DNA of 64,000 nt from Termitomyces sp. T153 (Eukaryota; Basidiomycota; Agaricomycetes; Agaricales; Lyophyllaceae), in the NCBI GenBank assembly GCA_018296165.2, contig JACKQL020000020.1, positions 902,583-966,582 on the forward strand, read 5' to 3'. The stretch's first letter is position 1. Every line of letters begins with the position of its first letter. This document shows positions 11,886 to 23,100 of the stretch, piece by piece. Under the pieces are notes generated by a model. That model did no database searches and was not told the origin of the DNA. It saw only the letters and a program-made list of their open reading frames with translations. Made by a program: the position numbers and the translations under genes.

Positions 11886-12630
11886 GCCAGCTGAGCACTG
11901 GATAAATCATGGGCTTGTTTAAGGCCCTGCTCCTGATGCCCAACAACATGTGCTATAAGAGAGTTGGAGAGCTCCAGAGCATATTTGTGATGAGTAGTTT
12001 TACTATTGGTAGGAGAAAGAACCTGATCAAGGAGGACAGCCAAGAGAATGTTAGTATTAGAGCATGCTATCCATCAAGGAATGTGAGAGGGGGGCATGGT
12101 AGAGGATTTGGTAGACTCAGCAGGCTTAAGATGGCCTGGAGGGGCAGAGTGGCTGACTACTGGAGCATTACTATGCTAAGAAGTGATTTGGGCAGCAGCA
12201 ACCAAGTGCCCTTTCTCTACAGTGGCTAGTTGGCATTTGATAGCAGAGAGAGTCAGCTGTATCTGCTGCATAGTGGACCATCAATTGGCTGTTCAGTGAG
12301 GAGTGTGAGCAGGCCCAGTCCTAGAAACTGAGGGAGTGCCAGAAGTGATGGCTGGACAAGCAAGCCAGAGGGGCTGCTGTAGGGGAGCAGGTTGGGGAGG
12401 TAGTGTTAGAGCCAAAGTATAATGACATAGTAAGGAGTAGGATTGTGTGCTATGAGCTAGAAAGGCAGACAGCATGGGAGACTGAACAACTTGTAAGGAG
12501 ATGAACATCTTGTGGATAAACCTAATGAAAAGCAAGCAGATACAAGTGACAAGTGAGAGTTGAAGGAGCACAAGGCAGCTAAGAGTTGAGAAAGGGGCAA
12601 GTGCAGCAAGCCAAACATGAGCACCAACAC
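11886..12630 (-). other. retroelement-derived sequence, probably gag/leader of a Gypsy element
   Basis: Minus-strand reading gives Leu/Gln-rich pieces such as QLTLSAIKCQLATVEKGHL, in broken frames, resembling an N-terminal gag region. It lies between the solo LTR and the 5' LTR of element D and is CpG-depleted. It probably belongs to element B, but the order of gag and pol pieces is not fully consistent with a simple intact element. Confidence 0.35.
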
Positions 12631-13182
12631 TGTCAGAGGATGTCCCATTCCCCCTCTGTCCTGTTCTCCTTCTTTATGGTTTTTCTTTATTCTCCTTTGT
12701 GTTCCCTATCTGCTGGTCCCAGTTTTAGCCCTCAGGCTGTATGAGTTCTCTGTCTATAATTCTGGCAAGCATTGCCCCTTCTATATAGCCTCCTACCAGA
12801 CTCTTGGATTGTTTTTTGTATTCCAGGCCTACCACTCATTGTAGGCCTCCCATCTCTGGATCACAAGTACTTCAAAGGGCTATCTCCTGGTTATATTTAT
12901 ACATGGTCACATGCTAGGAGTCTGGAGATCAAGGCCATTTACAATGGATTTCTGCTTTTTGATTGGGTTTCAGATTTAGTTGTTGTTGGGTGTTTCTTCT
13001 AGAAGCTCTAGACTAAATTTTCTGAATACTAATATGGGGATCCTTAGACTTGTACTCTTTGGATCTCCCTTTGCCAGGTGAGTAGCTAGAACTCTAGAAC
13101 TTCTTGTAAATGTTGTATAGACTTTAGATCTCCTTCTGCTAGTTGTGTGATTGAGCCACAGCCTCCAGAGGTTGCTCTTATA
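12631..13182 (+). repeat. 5' LTR of element D
   Basis: 552 bp, starting TGTCAGAGGATGTCC and ending GCTCTTATA. It aligns end to end with 18564-19120. The terminal TG is present; the expected terminal CA is mutated to TA. Confidence 0.75.
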
Positions 13183-13789
13183 GCAGAACAAGTCTCTAGA
13201 CTTGGTCTGGGAGCCCTCTTTTTGATTTTCTGAGTTCTACTTGGTTTCTCAAAAGGTCTCTCCCCCACTAGTATCTTAGTGCCTCCTGTGCTCCTCCTAT
13301 GATCCAACCAACCCCTCCAGCACCTCCCCTTCAGGCTTCAAGCCTCCAAGACAATGCCTGAGTTATTTGCTGTTCTTAGAGACATAGGTTCAACTTACTC
13401 AAGCCTCCCTTACCTTGCACACCACTAAACTCACTAGGCTCCATCAAAGCACTAAACCAATGTCCCTTTTCCTCTAGGCCCTCCTGGAATGTCTCCCCCT
13501 CACTCCTACTCCTCCCCCTGGACCCCCAGCAGCTGCAGAAAGGTTCTCTTCTGCACCTAGCTTAGAGGTTTGAGCACCCTACTCCAATCTTCCTTGCCCT
13601 GCACTCTCTGATGTATTTGATGGGGACTGTAGAGTTGGAGAACATTTCCTCCAGTCTTGCATCACCTATATCCAGTTGAGCAGTGAATCCTTTGCTTCTG
13701 ATGCCTTGAAAATTGCCTGGGTTCTCTTCTACATGAAGGCAGGCTAAGCCTCAACCTACACACTGCACATTTTTTTAACACACAGGAGG

Positions 13790-14560
13790 AGTTGAGTTTT
13801 TCTGGCTGAATGGAGTTTGAGAAGGAGTTCCAATCTGAGTTTTTTTCCCTTGGCTCTGCCAAGACTGCAGCTCTTTCCCTTCAAGACCAAACCCAGGATG
13901 GTCAAGGTAAGTGATCACTGGAGAAGTACATCAACTCTTTCTATGCCTTAGTCAAACAGGCTGGCTGTCCAGATGGCCTGCAACTCTGCCTCAGCTTCTG
14001 TAATGGACTCCACTCCTCTCTTATGGATTGTATTGACAATATGGCTGAGGGGCACCCAGATAATGAGCATGTCAATACCTTATACAAGGTGGCATGTGAG
14101 CAGTAGCAGTTGATGGAACTGTAACATGAGCTGCACCAGATGCAATCCTCAATGCTTCCTTTTTCTCATAGTGAGTTCACCTTCTGAGTTCTCCTTTCCA
14201 CACCTACTCTAGCAACCCCACAAGCAAGTGCAACACTTCCCCTTCCATCTCAAGTTGCTTCCTTATGCTTCCTGTCCCAAGGAGTCCCAATAGATGTTGA
14301 CACCTCCTGACAGCAATCCTATACTCCCCTGTTATGTTGATGATGTAGAAAGGCTGGTCACTTTGCCTGCTATTGTCCTCAAGGGCTAGAAGTCTGCCAC
14401 CTGTCTACATCAGAGCAAGAAGAGCTGCTTATCCAACTCCTAGCAGTCTGGGATGCAACAGGAACCCCCTCTCCTGATGCATATCAAGCCATCTGCTCTG
14501 ATGAAGCAGCCAACATATTGGAGGAGGTTCCCACAGAGTTGGAGGATGATTTTTAAAAGA
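13790..14560 (+). pseudogene. gag of element D (broken)
   Basis: Reads a Gypsy capsid-like region in shifted frames: GWMEFEKEFQSEF, then FYALVKQAG..DGLQLCLSF, then a GLHSSLMDCIDNMAEGHPDN block near 13940-14060. The same blocks recur on minus at 19795-20110. Gag forms the virus-like particle and binds element RNA. Several stop codons and a frame change between the two blocks show that it is not functional. Confidence 0.65.
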
Positions 14561-14829
14561 GCAATGGATAACCTGCATGCTGCTGCTGCCTAGTGCCAAT
14601 CATTTCACTCCCTTGTCTATAGAATCAAATATATCTGTTGCTGCTTCTGATACTATGCCTGAAATGATAAGCCCTTCCTCAGATGTACAAACCCCCTCCT
14701 CAGCTAAAGTCTCTGCTAGAAACAAACCTCCTAACCCATGCCTCTGAATTACTGCATGGGAATGCCATCTCTCCCATCATTATGTTGTTGCTTTCACTTC
14801 TTCCATCAACTCTCTAAAGCTACAGGTAA

Positions 14830-17800
14830 AAATTGAGACAACAGACACTCAGCAGACCTGAAATGTTGTTACCCTGCTTGACAGTGGTGCAATGGGCCTC
14901 TTTCTTGACACAGACTATGTGCAACAACATTATCTCACCACTTGCCCCCTATATCATCCTATCCCTGTGTACAATGTTGATGGCATGCTCAATGAAGCTG
15001 GCTCTATTTGCTCTGTGGTAGACCTGGTCCTCTATTACAAAGACCACTACAAGCAAGCTGCTTTTGACATCACTAGTCTGGGAAAACAAGACATGATCTT
15101 GGAGTTTGCTTGGTTAAACAAATACAACTCTGAGATTGACTAGACTAAGAGTAGGGTGAAAATGGGCCATTGTCCTTGTCATTGCATAGCCTGTGCTGAA
15201 GAAGCCTATAAGGAGCATAAAGCAAAGATTTGTGAGCATGGTGCCATGTGCACTTATTATGCTGGGCATCTCCCTTATGCTAATCTCAATCTCCTGATTC
15301 CCCCCTTTGGCATTCCCTGCTAGAGAGGCCCTCTACAAGGATGTCTGAGGTGTTGAGTGTGAATCTCAAAAGGAAGATGAAGGCAAAGGAAAATCCACCA
15401 GCACTCTGGACTCAGAGTCTCTAGATGAAACTATTGAGGTAGGTGATAGGATCTATGCTACAACCCTCTGCACCCCTCCTATAGTGGCAGAGATTCAGGC
15501 CAGTCAGACCACTTCTTAACATCTGGCTAAGGCATTTGTAGCAAACTCCAGCCCAAGCCTTTTTGTAGCATGGTTCCTGATCACCTCCACTATTGATGAG
15601 GACATATTCTTCAAGGTATTCTTCAATTCACTCCCAAAGCATAAGCAGTGGAATCATGCAATTGAGCTGATACCAGATGCATAACCCTCCAGCTGCAAAG
15701 TCTATCCTCTTGTGCCTTATAAGCAGGATGAGCTAGACACATTCTTACAGGAAAATCTGAGCTCTGGATGGATATAACCCTCTAAGTCCCTAATGGCCTC
15801 TCCAGTCTTTTTATTAAGAAGAAGGATGAGTCTCTTTATCTGGTTCAGGACTATCAAGTCTTGAATGCAATGACAGTGAAGAATTGCTATCCTTTGCTAG
15901 TCATCTTGGAACTTGTCAACAACCTTCAAGGTACATGCTACTTCACTAAGTTGGACATCTGTTGGGGCTACAACAATGTGCACATCAAGAAGGGAGATGA
16001 GTAGAAGGCAACATTCTGAACCAATTGTGGGCTCTTTAACCTTTAGTGATGTTCTTTGCCCTCACAAACAGCCCAGCCACCTTCCAGACTATGATAAATG
16101 ACATCTTCCACATCTGATTATGGAAGGTGTTGTCTGCATGTATCTGGATGATATCTTCATCTACACTAAAACCTTGAAGAACATTGCCAGGTCATGTGCA
16201 TTGTCTTAGAACACCTCCACCAACACCAGCTCTATTTAAAGCCTGAGAAATGTGAATTTGAGCAGACTAAGATAAAGTACCTAGAGTTCATCATCTCATA
16301 TGAAATGGCCAGGATGGACTCCATTAAATTGGCAGGTGGAGTGGAGTGGCCTAAGCAAAGGAACAAGAAGGAAGTATAGGCCTTTCTTGAGTTTGTCAAC
16401 TTCTACTGGAGGTTTATACAGGATTTCTCTCATCATGCACATCTCCTCTTTGACCTCACAGACAAGAATGCAGCATGGCAATGGAACCCTCACAACAAGC
16501 TGCATTTGATGCCCTCAAACAAGCTGTTACATCAGAATTTATCCTCCTGTTTCCAGATGATGATGCTCTCTTCTGTGTTGAAGCAAATAGCTTGGACTTT
16601 GCTACAGGAGCAGTCCTCTCCCAGCAGTCAAAGAAGGATGGCAAGTGGCATCCAGTAACCTTCTACTCCAAAAGCCTTGATGCAGTAGAACAGGACTACA
16701 AGATCCATGATAAGGAGATGCTTCCCATTATTTAGTCGTTTGAAGATTGGTAGCATTTTCTTGAGAGCATACAGCATAAGTTTGAAGTCTGGATGGACTA
16801 TAAGAACTTTGAGTACTTTCATATGGCTAAGAAGCTCAATTGATGCCAAGCTTGGTGGTACTTGTATCTGACCCACTTTGGCTTCTCACTACATCACAAA
16901 CCTGGATGGAGCATAAGCAAACCAGATGCATTATCCAGGCAGGCTAACTATAGAATGGGGGCAGGGGATAATAACAACATTGTCCTCCTCAAGCCTGAGC
17001 TCTTTGCTATTCATGCTCTAGAAGGGATTGTGGTCCAAGGGGATGAGGCAAACATCCATAGAGACATCCAAAGAGGGAACTGGAGGGATGTGCAAGAGGA
17101 TGCTATTGCCCAGGCTGCACAAGCCCTATGAGCTTGATGAGCAAGCAGAGTTAAGTCTGTGCATGCAGACAAGTGGGTTCTCCAGGATAGGCTTCTGACC
17201 CTTCAAGGGCACCTCTACATGCCTAACATTCCAGAACTTCACCAATGCATTGTAGAGCAACATCACAACTCTGAAGTAGTCAGACATCTTGGAAGGTGAA
17301 AGATGTTGGAGCTGGTATTTACATTACTGGTGGCCTCAAATGTTCAGATATATAGATACCTACACTAGCACTTGTAATCTCTGCCTCTGCACTAAGCCTC
17401 ACTGCCAGGCACCTATAGAGCAGCTCCACCCTCTCCCTATTCCAGCAGCTTGCTGAAGTGTTGTGTCAGTGGATTTCATAGTGCAACTCCCAGATGTGCA
17501 TGGGTATGATGCTGTGATGGTAATGGTGAACCTCTATGGCAAATGGGCCCACTTCATTCCTACTTACACCACATGCTCTGTCTTGGGAGCAGCTAGCCTG
17601 TATTGCAAGAATGTCCGGAAGCTCCATGGTCTGTCAGATGGGTATGTCTCTGACCAGGGCCCCCAGCTTGTGGCAGACTTCACTCAGGAACTGTACCACC
17701 TGCTGGGAGTGAAGCTCCATACTACCACAGCCCATTAGCCTCAGTTAGATGGGCAGATAGAACAGATTCATCAGGAATTGGAACAGTATCTCTGCCTGTT

Positions 17801-18480
17801 TCATAATGAGAGGCAGGATGGCTAGGATGAGCTGCTGCTGCTGGATGCTGAATTTCAATACAACAACTATATGCACTCTTCCATGCAGATGACTCCATTC
17901 TTCCTGGACACTGGCAGGCGATTCCACATGGAATTTGAACCTTGGGCATGCCCCTCTGAGAATAACTCTGTCAACAAGTTTGTGGACCAGATGAAGAGAG
18001 CACAGGAGGAGGCAAAAGCTGCATTAGTGAAGGCCAAGGAGGACATGGCATAGCACCATAATTGCTATTAGACACTAGCCCCAGTTTACAAGCTGGGAGA
18101 CTGTGTGTACTTGGATAGCTCAGACATTCAGACAACAAGGCCATCCCAGAAGCTGTTACATTGTCATCTGGGCCCCTTTATAGTGGAAAAGAAGGTAGGG
18201 CCTTTAGCATACTGACTTAAGCTCCTGGCAGGCCTATGCCAATTGCACTCAAGCTTTAATATTGTCAAGCTGTTTCCATCCCCAATGATAAGAAGGAGTA
18301 TGAAGTGGAGGAAATCTTGGATAGCAGGATATTCTAAGGGAAGTTGCAATTCAAGGTGAAATGGAAAGATATGGCATCAAGAACATCACTTGGAAACCAC
18401 AGGCTAATGTATATGCACCAACCCTAGTCTGGGACCTTTATCATAGGCATCCCAATGCTCCAAAAACCATTTAAGGCATC
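14830..18480 (+). pseudogene. pol of element D: protease, RT, RNase H, integrase (broken)
   Basis: Domains in order. Protease: LLDSGA near 14875-14892. Reverse transcriptase: about 15640-16380, with the catalytic box MYLDDIFIYT at 16138-16167 still YLDD. RNase H: about 16475-16930, with VEANSLDFATGAVLSQQ, FYSKSLDAVEQDYKIHDKEM and the closing KPDALSRQ. Integrase zinc-binding region: about 17230-17400, with CNLCLCTKPHC. Integrase core: 17463-17800, with VDFIVQLPDVHGYDAVMVM and a GQIEQIHQELEQYL block carrying the last Glu. The C-terminal part then runs to about 18480. These enzymes copy and insert the element. Several codons expected to be CAG or CGA read TAG or TGA, and there are frameshifts, so the polyprotein is not expressible. 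Confidence 0.8.
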
Positions 18481-18563
18481 TACTCCATTTTAGCAGCTGA
18501 CCAGGCAATTTGTGACTTCTTCTACTCAGTATATCAAGACACCACATCATAGAGAGGGAGTGA

Positions 18564-19120
18564 TGTTAGGGGATGTCCTATTTCTCCTCTATCCTGTTCT
18601 CTCTCTTTATAGTTTTCCTTTATTCTTCTTTGTTTTTTCTATCTGCTGGTCTCAGTTTTAGCCCTCAGGCTGCATCAGCTCTCTGTCCATAATTCTGACA
18701 AATGTTGCCCCTTCCACATGGCCTCTTACTAGACTCCTGGATTGTTTCCTGTATTCCAGGCCTACCACTCATTGTAAGTCTCTCATCTCTGGACCACAAG
18801 TACTTTCAATGAAGGGCTATCTTTTGGTCATATTTGTACATGGTTATGTGCTGGGAGTCTGGAGATTGAAGCCATTTACAATGGATTTCTGCTTTTTGGT
18901 TGAACTCCAGATTTGGCTGTTATTGGGTGTTTCTTCCAGAATCTCTAGAGTAAATATTCTAAACACTAGCATTAGAAATCCTTAAACTTGTTCTCTTTAG
19001 ATCTCCTTCTGCTAGGTGAGTAGCTAGAGCTCTAGAACTTCTTGTAGATGCTGAATAGACTTTGTATCTCTCTCTACCAGTTGTGTGATTGAGCCACAGC
19101 TTTCAGAGGTCATTCTTACA
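18564..19120 (+). repeat. 3' LTR of element D
   Basis: 557 bp, TGTTAGGGGATGTCC...CATTCTTACA, with proper TG..CA ends. It is preceded by the polypurine tract and paired with 12631-13182. Confidence 0.75.
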
Positions 19121-19794
19121 GATGCTGGGGTTCTTATAGTTAGATTAACAGATATACTTGGTGAACACTGCTATTGTTTGGTCTGAGGATATTCTCTCCT
19201 GCAGACCATCCTATATACTACATTGCTAGTAATGATGACTAACATTATACCCATTCATTGGTCTGTGGTATGTAATGGAGAATGACTAATAATAATTAAT
19301 ACTGAGTAATGTCTGAGCATGTGATTCATGGAAAGTGACTGATAGGAATACAAGGGTGTAAGGCATAACAGATGGTCTGTCAGATGAGCTAAAATAGTGG
19401 ATCATCCTTGAATTAAGCCTGGAATAGAATTGAACAGTTCTAAAGGGACAATTCCCTTACAATTTCCATCTTTTTCTATATTTTGGCAACTTCCAGATTT
19501 GCTGGTTTCTATGCAATGTAATAGTCATGTGACTTCATCACATGTAGTTTAGACCCTCAGCACACCAGCCAACTTTCTTTTAACACCCTCTCACACTCCT
19601 TCTAGCAAAGTCCCTAACAATATTTTTTTTCTTAGTATTATTTCTATAGTTTCATTATTTCTTGATTTAAACGTATTTCTTTGCTATGTGCTACCCTAGC
19701 AACTGATATACTAGCTATCATCTCAAGTGCTGAATTAGCTATACTTTGAGTATTTGATGTTCACATTCTAACTTGCCTATGTTCTTAGTAGCCT

Positions 19795-20110
19795 TTGCTA
19801 CTTTGTACTAGAAGTTAATATAATCATTAACTGGCCATCTCTCAGCCATACTATTGATACAATTCATGAGAGAGGAATGGAGTCCATTACAGAAGGTTAA
19901 GCAAAGCTGCAGACTACTAGAATATCTAGTGTGCTTGACCAATGCATAAAAGAAGTTGATGTACTCACTTTCCTTGATCATACTGGTTTTGGCCTTGAAA
20001 GTAAAGGGCTGCAGTCTTAGCAGGGTCAAGGAAAAAGAACTTAGCTCAGAACTCCTTTCCAAACTTCAACCAGCCAATGAAACTCTCTACTCCTCTAAGG
20101 CATAGGAAGA
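19795..20110 (-). pseudogene. gag fragment of a Gypsy element (minus)
   Basis: The minus strand encodes FFYALVKHTR, then LQLCLTFCNGLHSSLMNCIN and SMAERWPVND, matching block for block the gag of element D on plus. It lacks recognisable adjacent pol. It may be the 5' part of element B, separated from its pol by insertion of D. The 19121-19794 stretch between it and D shows no recognisable domain. Confidence 0.65.
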
Positions 20111-23100
20111 TGTGCAATGCTCTCAGCCAACCTTCTTGTAAGGAAGGACCCAAGCAATTTTTAGAGCATTGAAAGCAAAAGCTTTACTGCTTAATTAGAT
20201 GTAAGTGTTTTAAGATTAAAGGAAATTTTTCCCCACTCTGAGCTAGGTGCAGAAGACAATCTTTTGAAAGCTTCAAGAACATTCTGCAACATAAACTGCA
20301 AGGGCCTGCTCAAGTAGAAACAAGTGAGTTTAATAGCAAAAATGCTTGTATGATTGGGGTATCAGATCAGATAAAAGCATTGGTTGCTAGATCTTAGCTT
20401 CAATTTGTTTGAGTTTTTTTACAACTTTGGTCAGTAGCATAGTATTGCAGATAAAGATAGGATATAGGGCTCTAGTGATAAAGTAGTGTCAATGTTATCA
20501 CAAACAAGGTCTCTGAGCCTCTGAGGTGATCTTATATGAGTGTTGTCACATTATTGTTTCTCAGGCCCTTAATAGGCTATTTTTTTGCAAAGTAAATATA
20601 GAGCATGCAAAAACAGAATATATCTTTGGCACTTTATAAGGTACTAAGTTTCTAACTCATGGCTTGTTAAAAATGGATGTATAAGCTTACTAAAAGTTTA
20701 GGTCAAAGCTGATCTTGTCATGAAATGAGTGCATAACTCATATAGTAAGCTTAGGCAAACATGTGGCTTCCTTATAAAATGTCAATGTAATTTATATTTC
20801 AAAAGAACAAGCCACTAAATTTCCAAGCCTTGAAAGTAGCATCTTATAGAAATTCTCCTCTTACATTGATTGGAGTGTAATAATCTTTGGCTTCTAAAAT
20901 TTTTGAATAGCATTATTTATGTGGGCCTCATGTAGGCTCCATAGTTTGAGTAATAAAGAGGGACTTGAGAGTAAGTTTAGTAGTCAAGCATTAAAATAAA
21001 TAAATAAAATAGGTAGGAGAGGAAGCTTGGGACCTCAACAGCTTAAGCTATAGCTCTGTATTAATGCAAAGAAATTAGTAATTGAAATTAAAAAATGTTC
21101 ATATTGATGGCCTTTTGATATATTTGAAAGTGGACAGGCAGTGCATCTGATCTATATTCATTCTACTTTCCTCATATGTCTGAACCTGATTTGGCATCAC
21201 CAATCTTAATAACAGCATATATATTGATGATTTCAACAAAGTATACAGTTCATCTATCATAAGAACAGCCTGTAGTTACAGCATAGTCATGACATAACTA
21301 GTTTTGTGACTACAATATTACATGCTTAACAGATTTTGACCTAATATTTTGCCAATTAAAAGAATTGGAGTTGTGACTACAATCTCAAAAACAATTGCTA
21401 TTGCAATCATAATCACTTAGCCATTAGCTTAATAAAAAGATAAGATTGCAATAGGGAGGCAAGCTCCCTTTCAAAATATCTCTGAAACTCTAAGCATATC
21501 AATAAAATTTTAATAGAATTTTAATCAAACCTAACTAAACCTTTGACTACTGAATTAAAACACTAATTGAACTCTTACTAGGCTAACCATGTGCTCAACA
21601 GGCAGGCTCTATGAGTACATAAGCTTAGTGTGTTGGAAATCATTATTTAGCCAGTTACTTCACTAGTTCTATTAACTATTTTCTAGAACTATGCTTTTTA
21701 TCTAAGAAGTTATTAGTTCAATTTCCTTTAGTTGACTTTTTTTTGTCTAGTTCAACATTTAACACTGTTGACATTATTCTATGTGATTAAAATAACAAGC
21801 AGTGCTGTAATTACAACTGTGGTTATATCAGGTTATTCTGTAATAACAGGGAATATTATCTTATCTAGCCAGCATCAGGTGATCTCAAAAACAGAGAAAT
21901 TACTCATATAGAATCACCAGGCTGGCAATTAACAACACATTCTTCTCTCTTCTCTTTATATGTTAAATGTCTTCTTGCTTTTTTTATTTCAGTCAAATCA
22001 CATTTTAGCAGCACAAAGTATGAGTGCAAAGGTTCTCTAGTTTTCTGCATTGTAGTGCTCATATGTATGCACTCCCCCATGATAAAGGAGTGCCCAGCTC
22101 CTTGTGTATTTGATTTCTACAAAAATATATACTTTTTTTTCTCTATAATTTATAATTAAATTTCTGTAAAACAAATATTAGCATTGTGATGAACAGCAAT
22201 AAGTTTGACTTATGCCATGAGTGTAAGAATAGACAAATTTTATACTTAGAATTGATGACATTTTTTTGGCCTCTTATTATGTTTGTAAAATTTGTAGAAA
22301 AGCTCATAATAAAACATACTGTGTAAGATATATACTTTATTTTGAAGATCAAGTCTAGTAGTGTTGAAATATAATTGAATATTAGAAAACTGTTTTATAG
22401 GATAGCCTGTAATGATGATGGTCTTGTTTTAAAAAAGTTGAGCTTTGCAAATGCTGGCAAAGTTAGTAAGGAAGTTATTATACTCTAGAAAGATGACAAA
22501 GTAGAGATTTGATAGACAGTGGTAAATCTGCAAATTGCTGGATAGCAGCTGCATCGTATTTAAAATTAATTATGTATTTTAAAAAAGAAATAGAGACATT
22601 GCTTATAAAGACTAGTAAGGTTTTTTTGTACCTTTTGAATTAAAAATAAAAAATAATGCTGTAATGCAGCCATTTTGCTATTTAATTAAAGAGTTGAAGA
22701 AGTACAACTTGCTAAAAATATATAGTCTTTTTAGTGTTGTTTTTAAATTTGTGAGGAGAAGGAGCAGCTACCTATTGATTCATGAATAACACAAAACTTT
22801 AAAACTTAAAGTTGAGAGTATACCATTCCAATTAAAATTTGAAATAAGGCTTGACATAGATATAGAGGCAGGAACTGACAGCTCTGTGTCTGTGAGTAAT
22901 AAAACTGGTTAAAGAATGTATTTGAAAGTGCTATAACAGCTTGTAATAAAATATGAGAACTTTTTTCATTAGTAACAGTGTTAAAAAGTACTTTCTATGC
23001 AGAATTTATAAAAACATATGCTTAAGCTTTTTATAAAGAAGTAGCATTGAAGTTGTGAGTTTGCTATTCAAATAAAAATAATGATGTACATTTTATTTGA

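Larger units (their letters stand above)
12631..19120 (+). mobile_element. Ty3/Gypsy LTR retrotransposon D, near full length, mutated
   Basis: A 6.5-kb element with two LTRs in direct orientation (12631-13182 and 18564-19120), a primer-binding region just after the first, and a polypurine tract (AGAGAGGGAG) just before the second. Between them on plus are gag, protease, reverse transcriptase, RNase H, integrase zinc-binding and core domains in Ty3/Gypsy order. Frames are broken by TAG/TGA codons and small indels and CG is almost absent, which fits C-to-T decay. The LTRs differ by many substitutions, so it is old. The flanking 5-mers (AACAC, GATGC) do not match, so no target duplication can be claimed; rearrangement or decay is possible. 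Confidence 0.85.
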
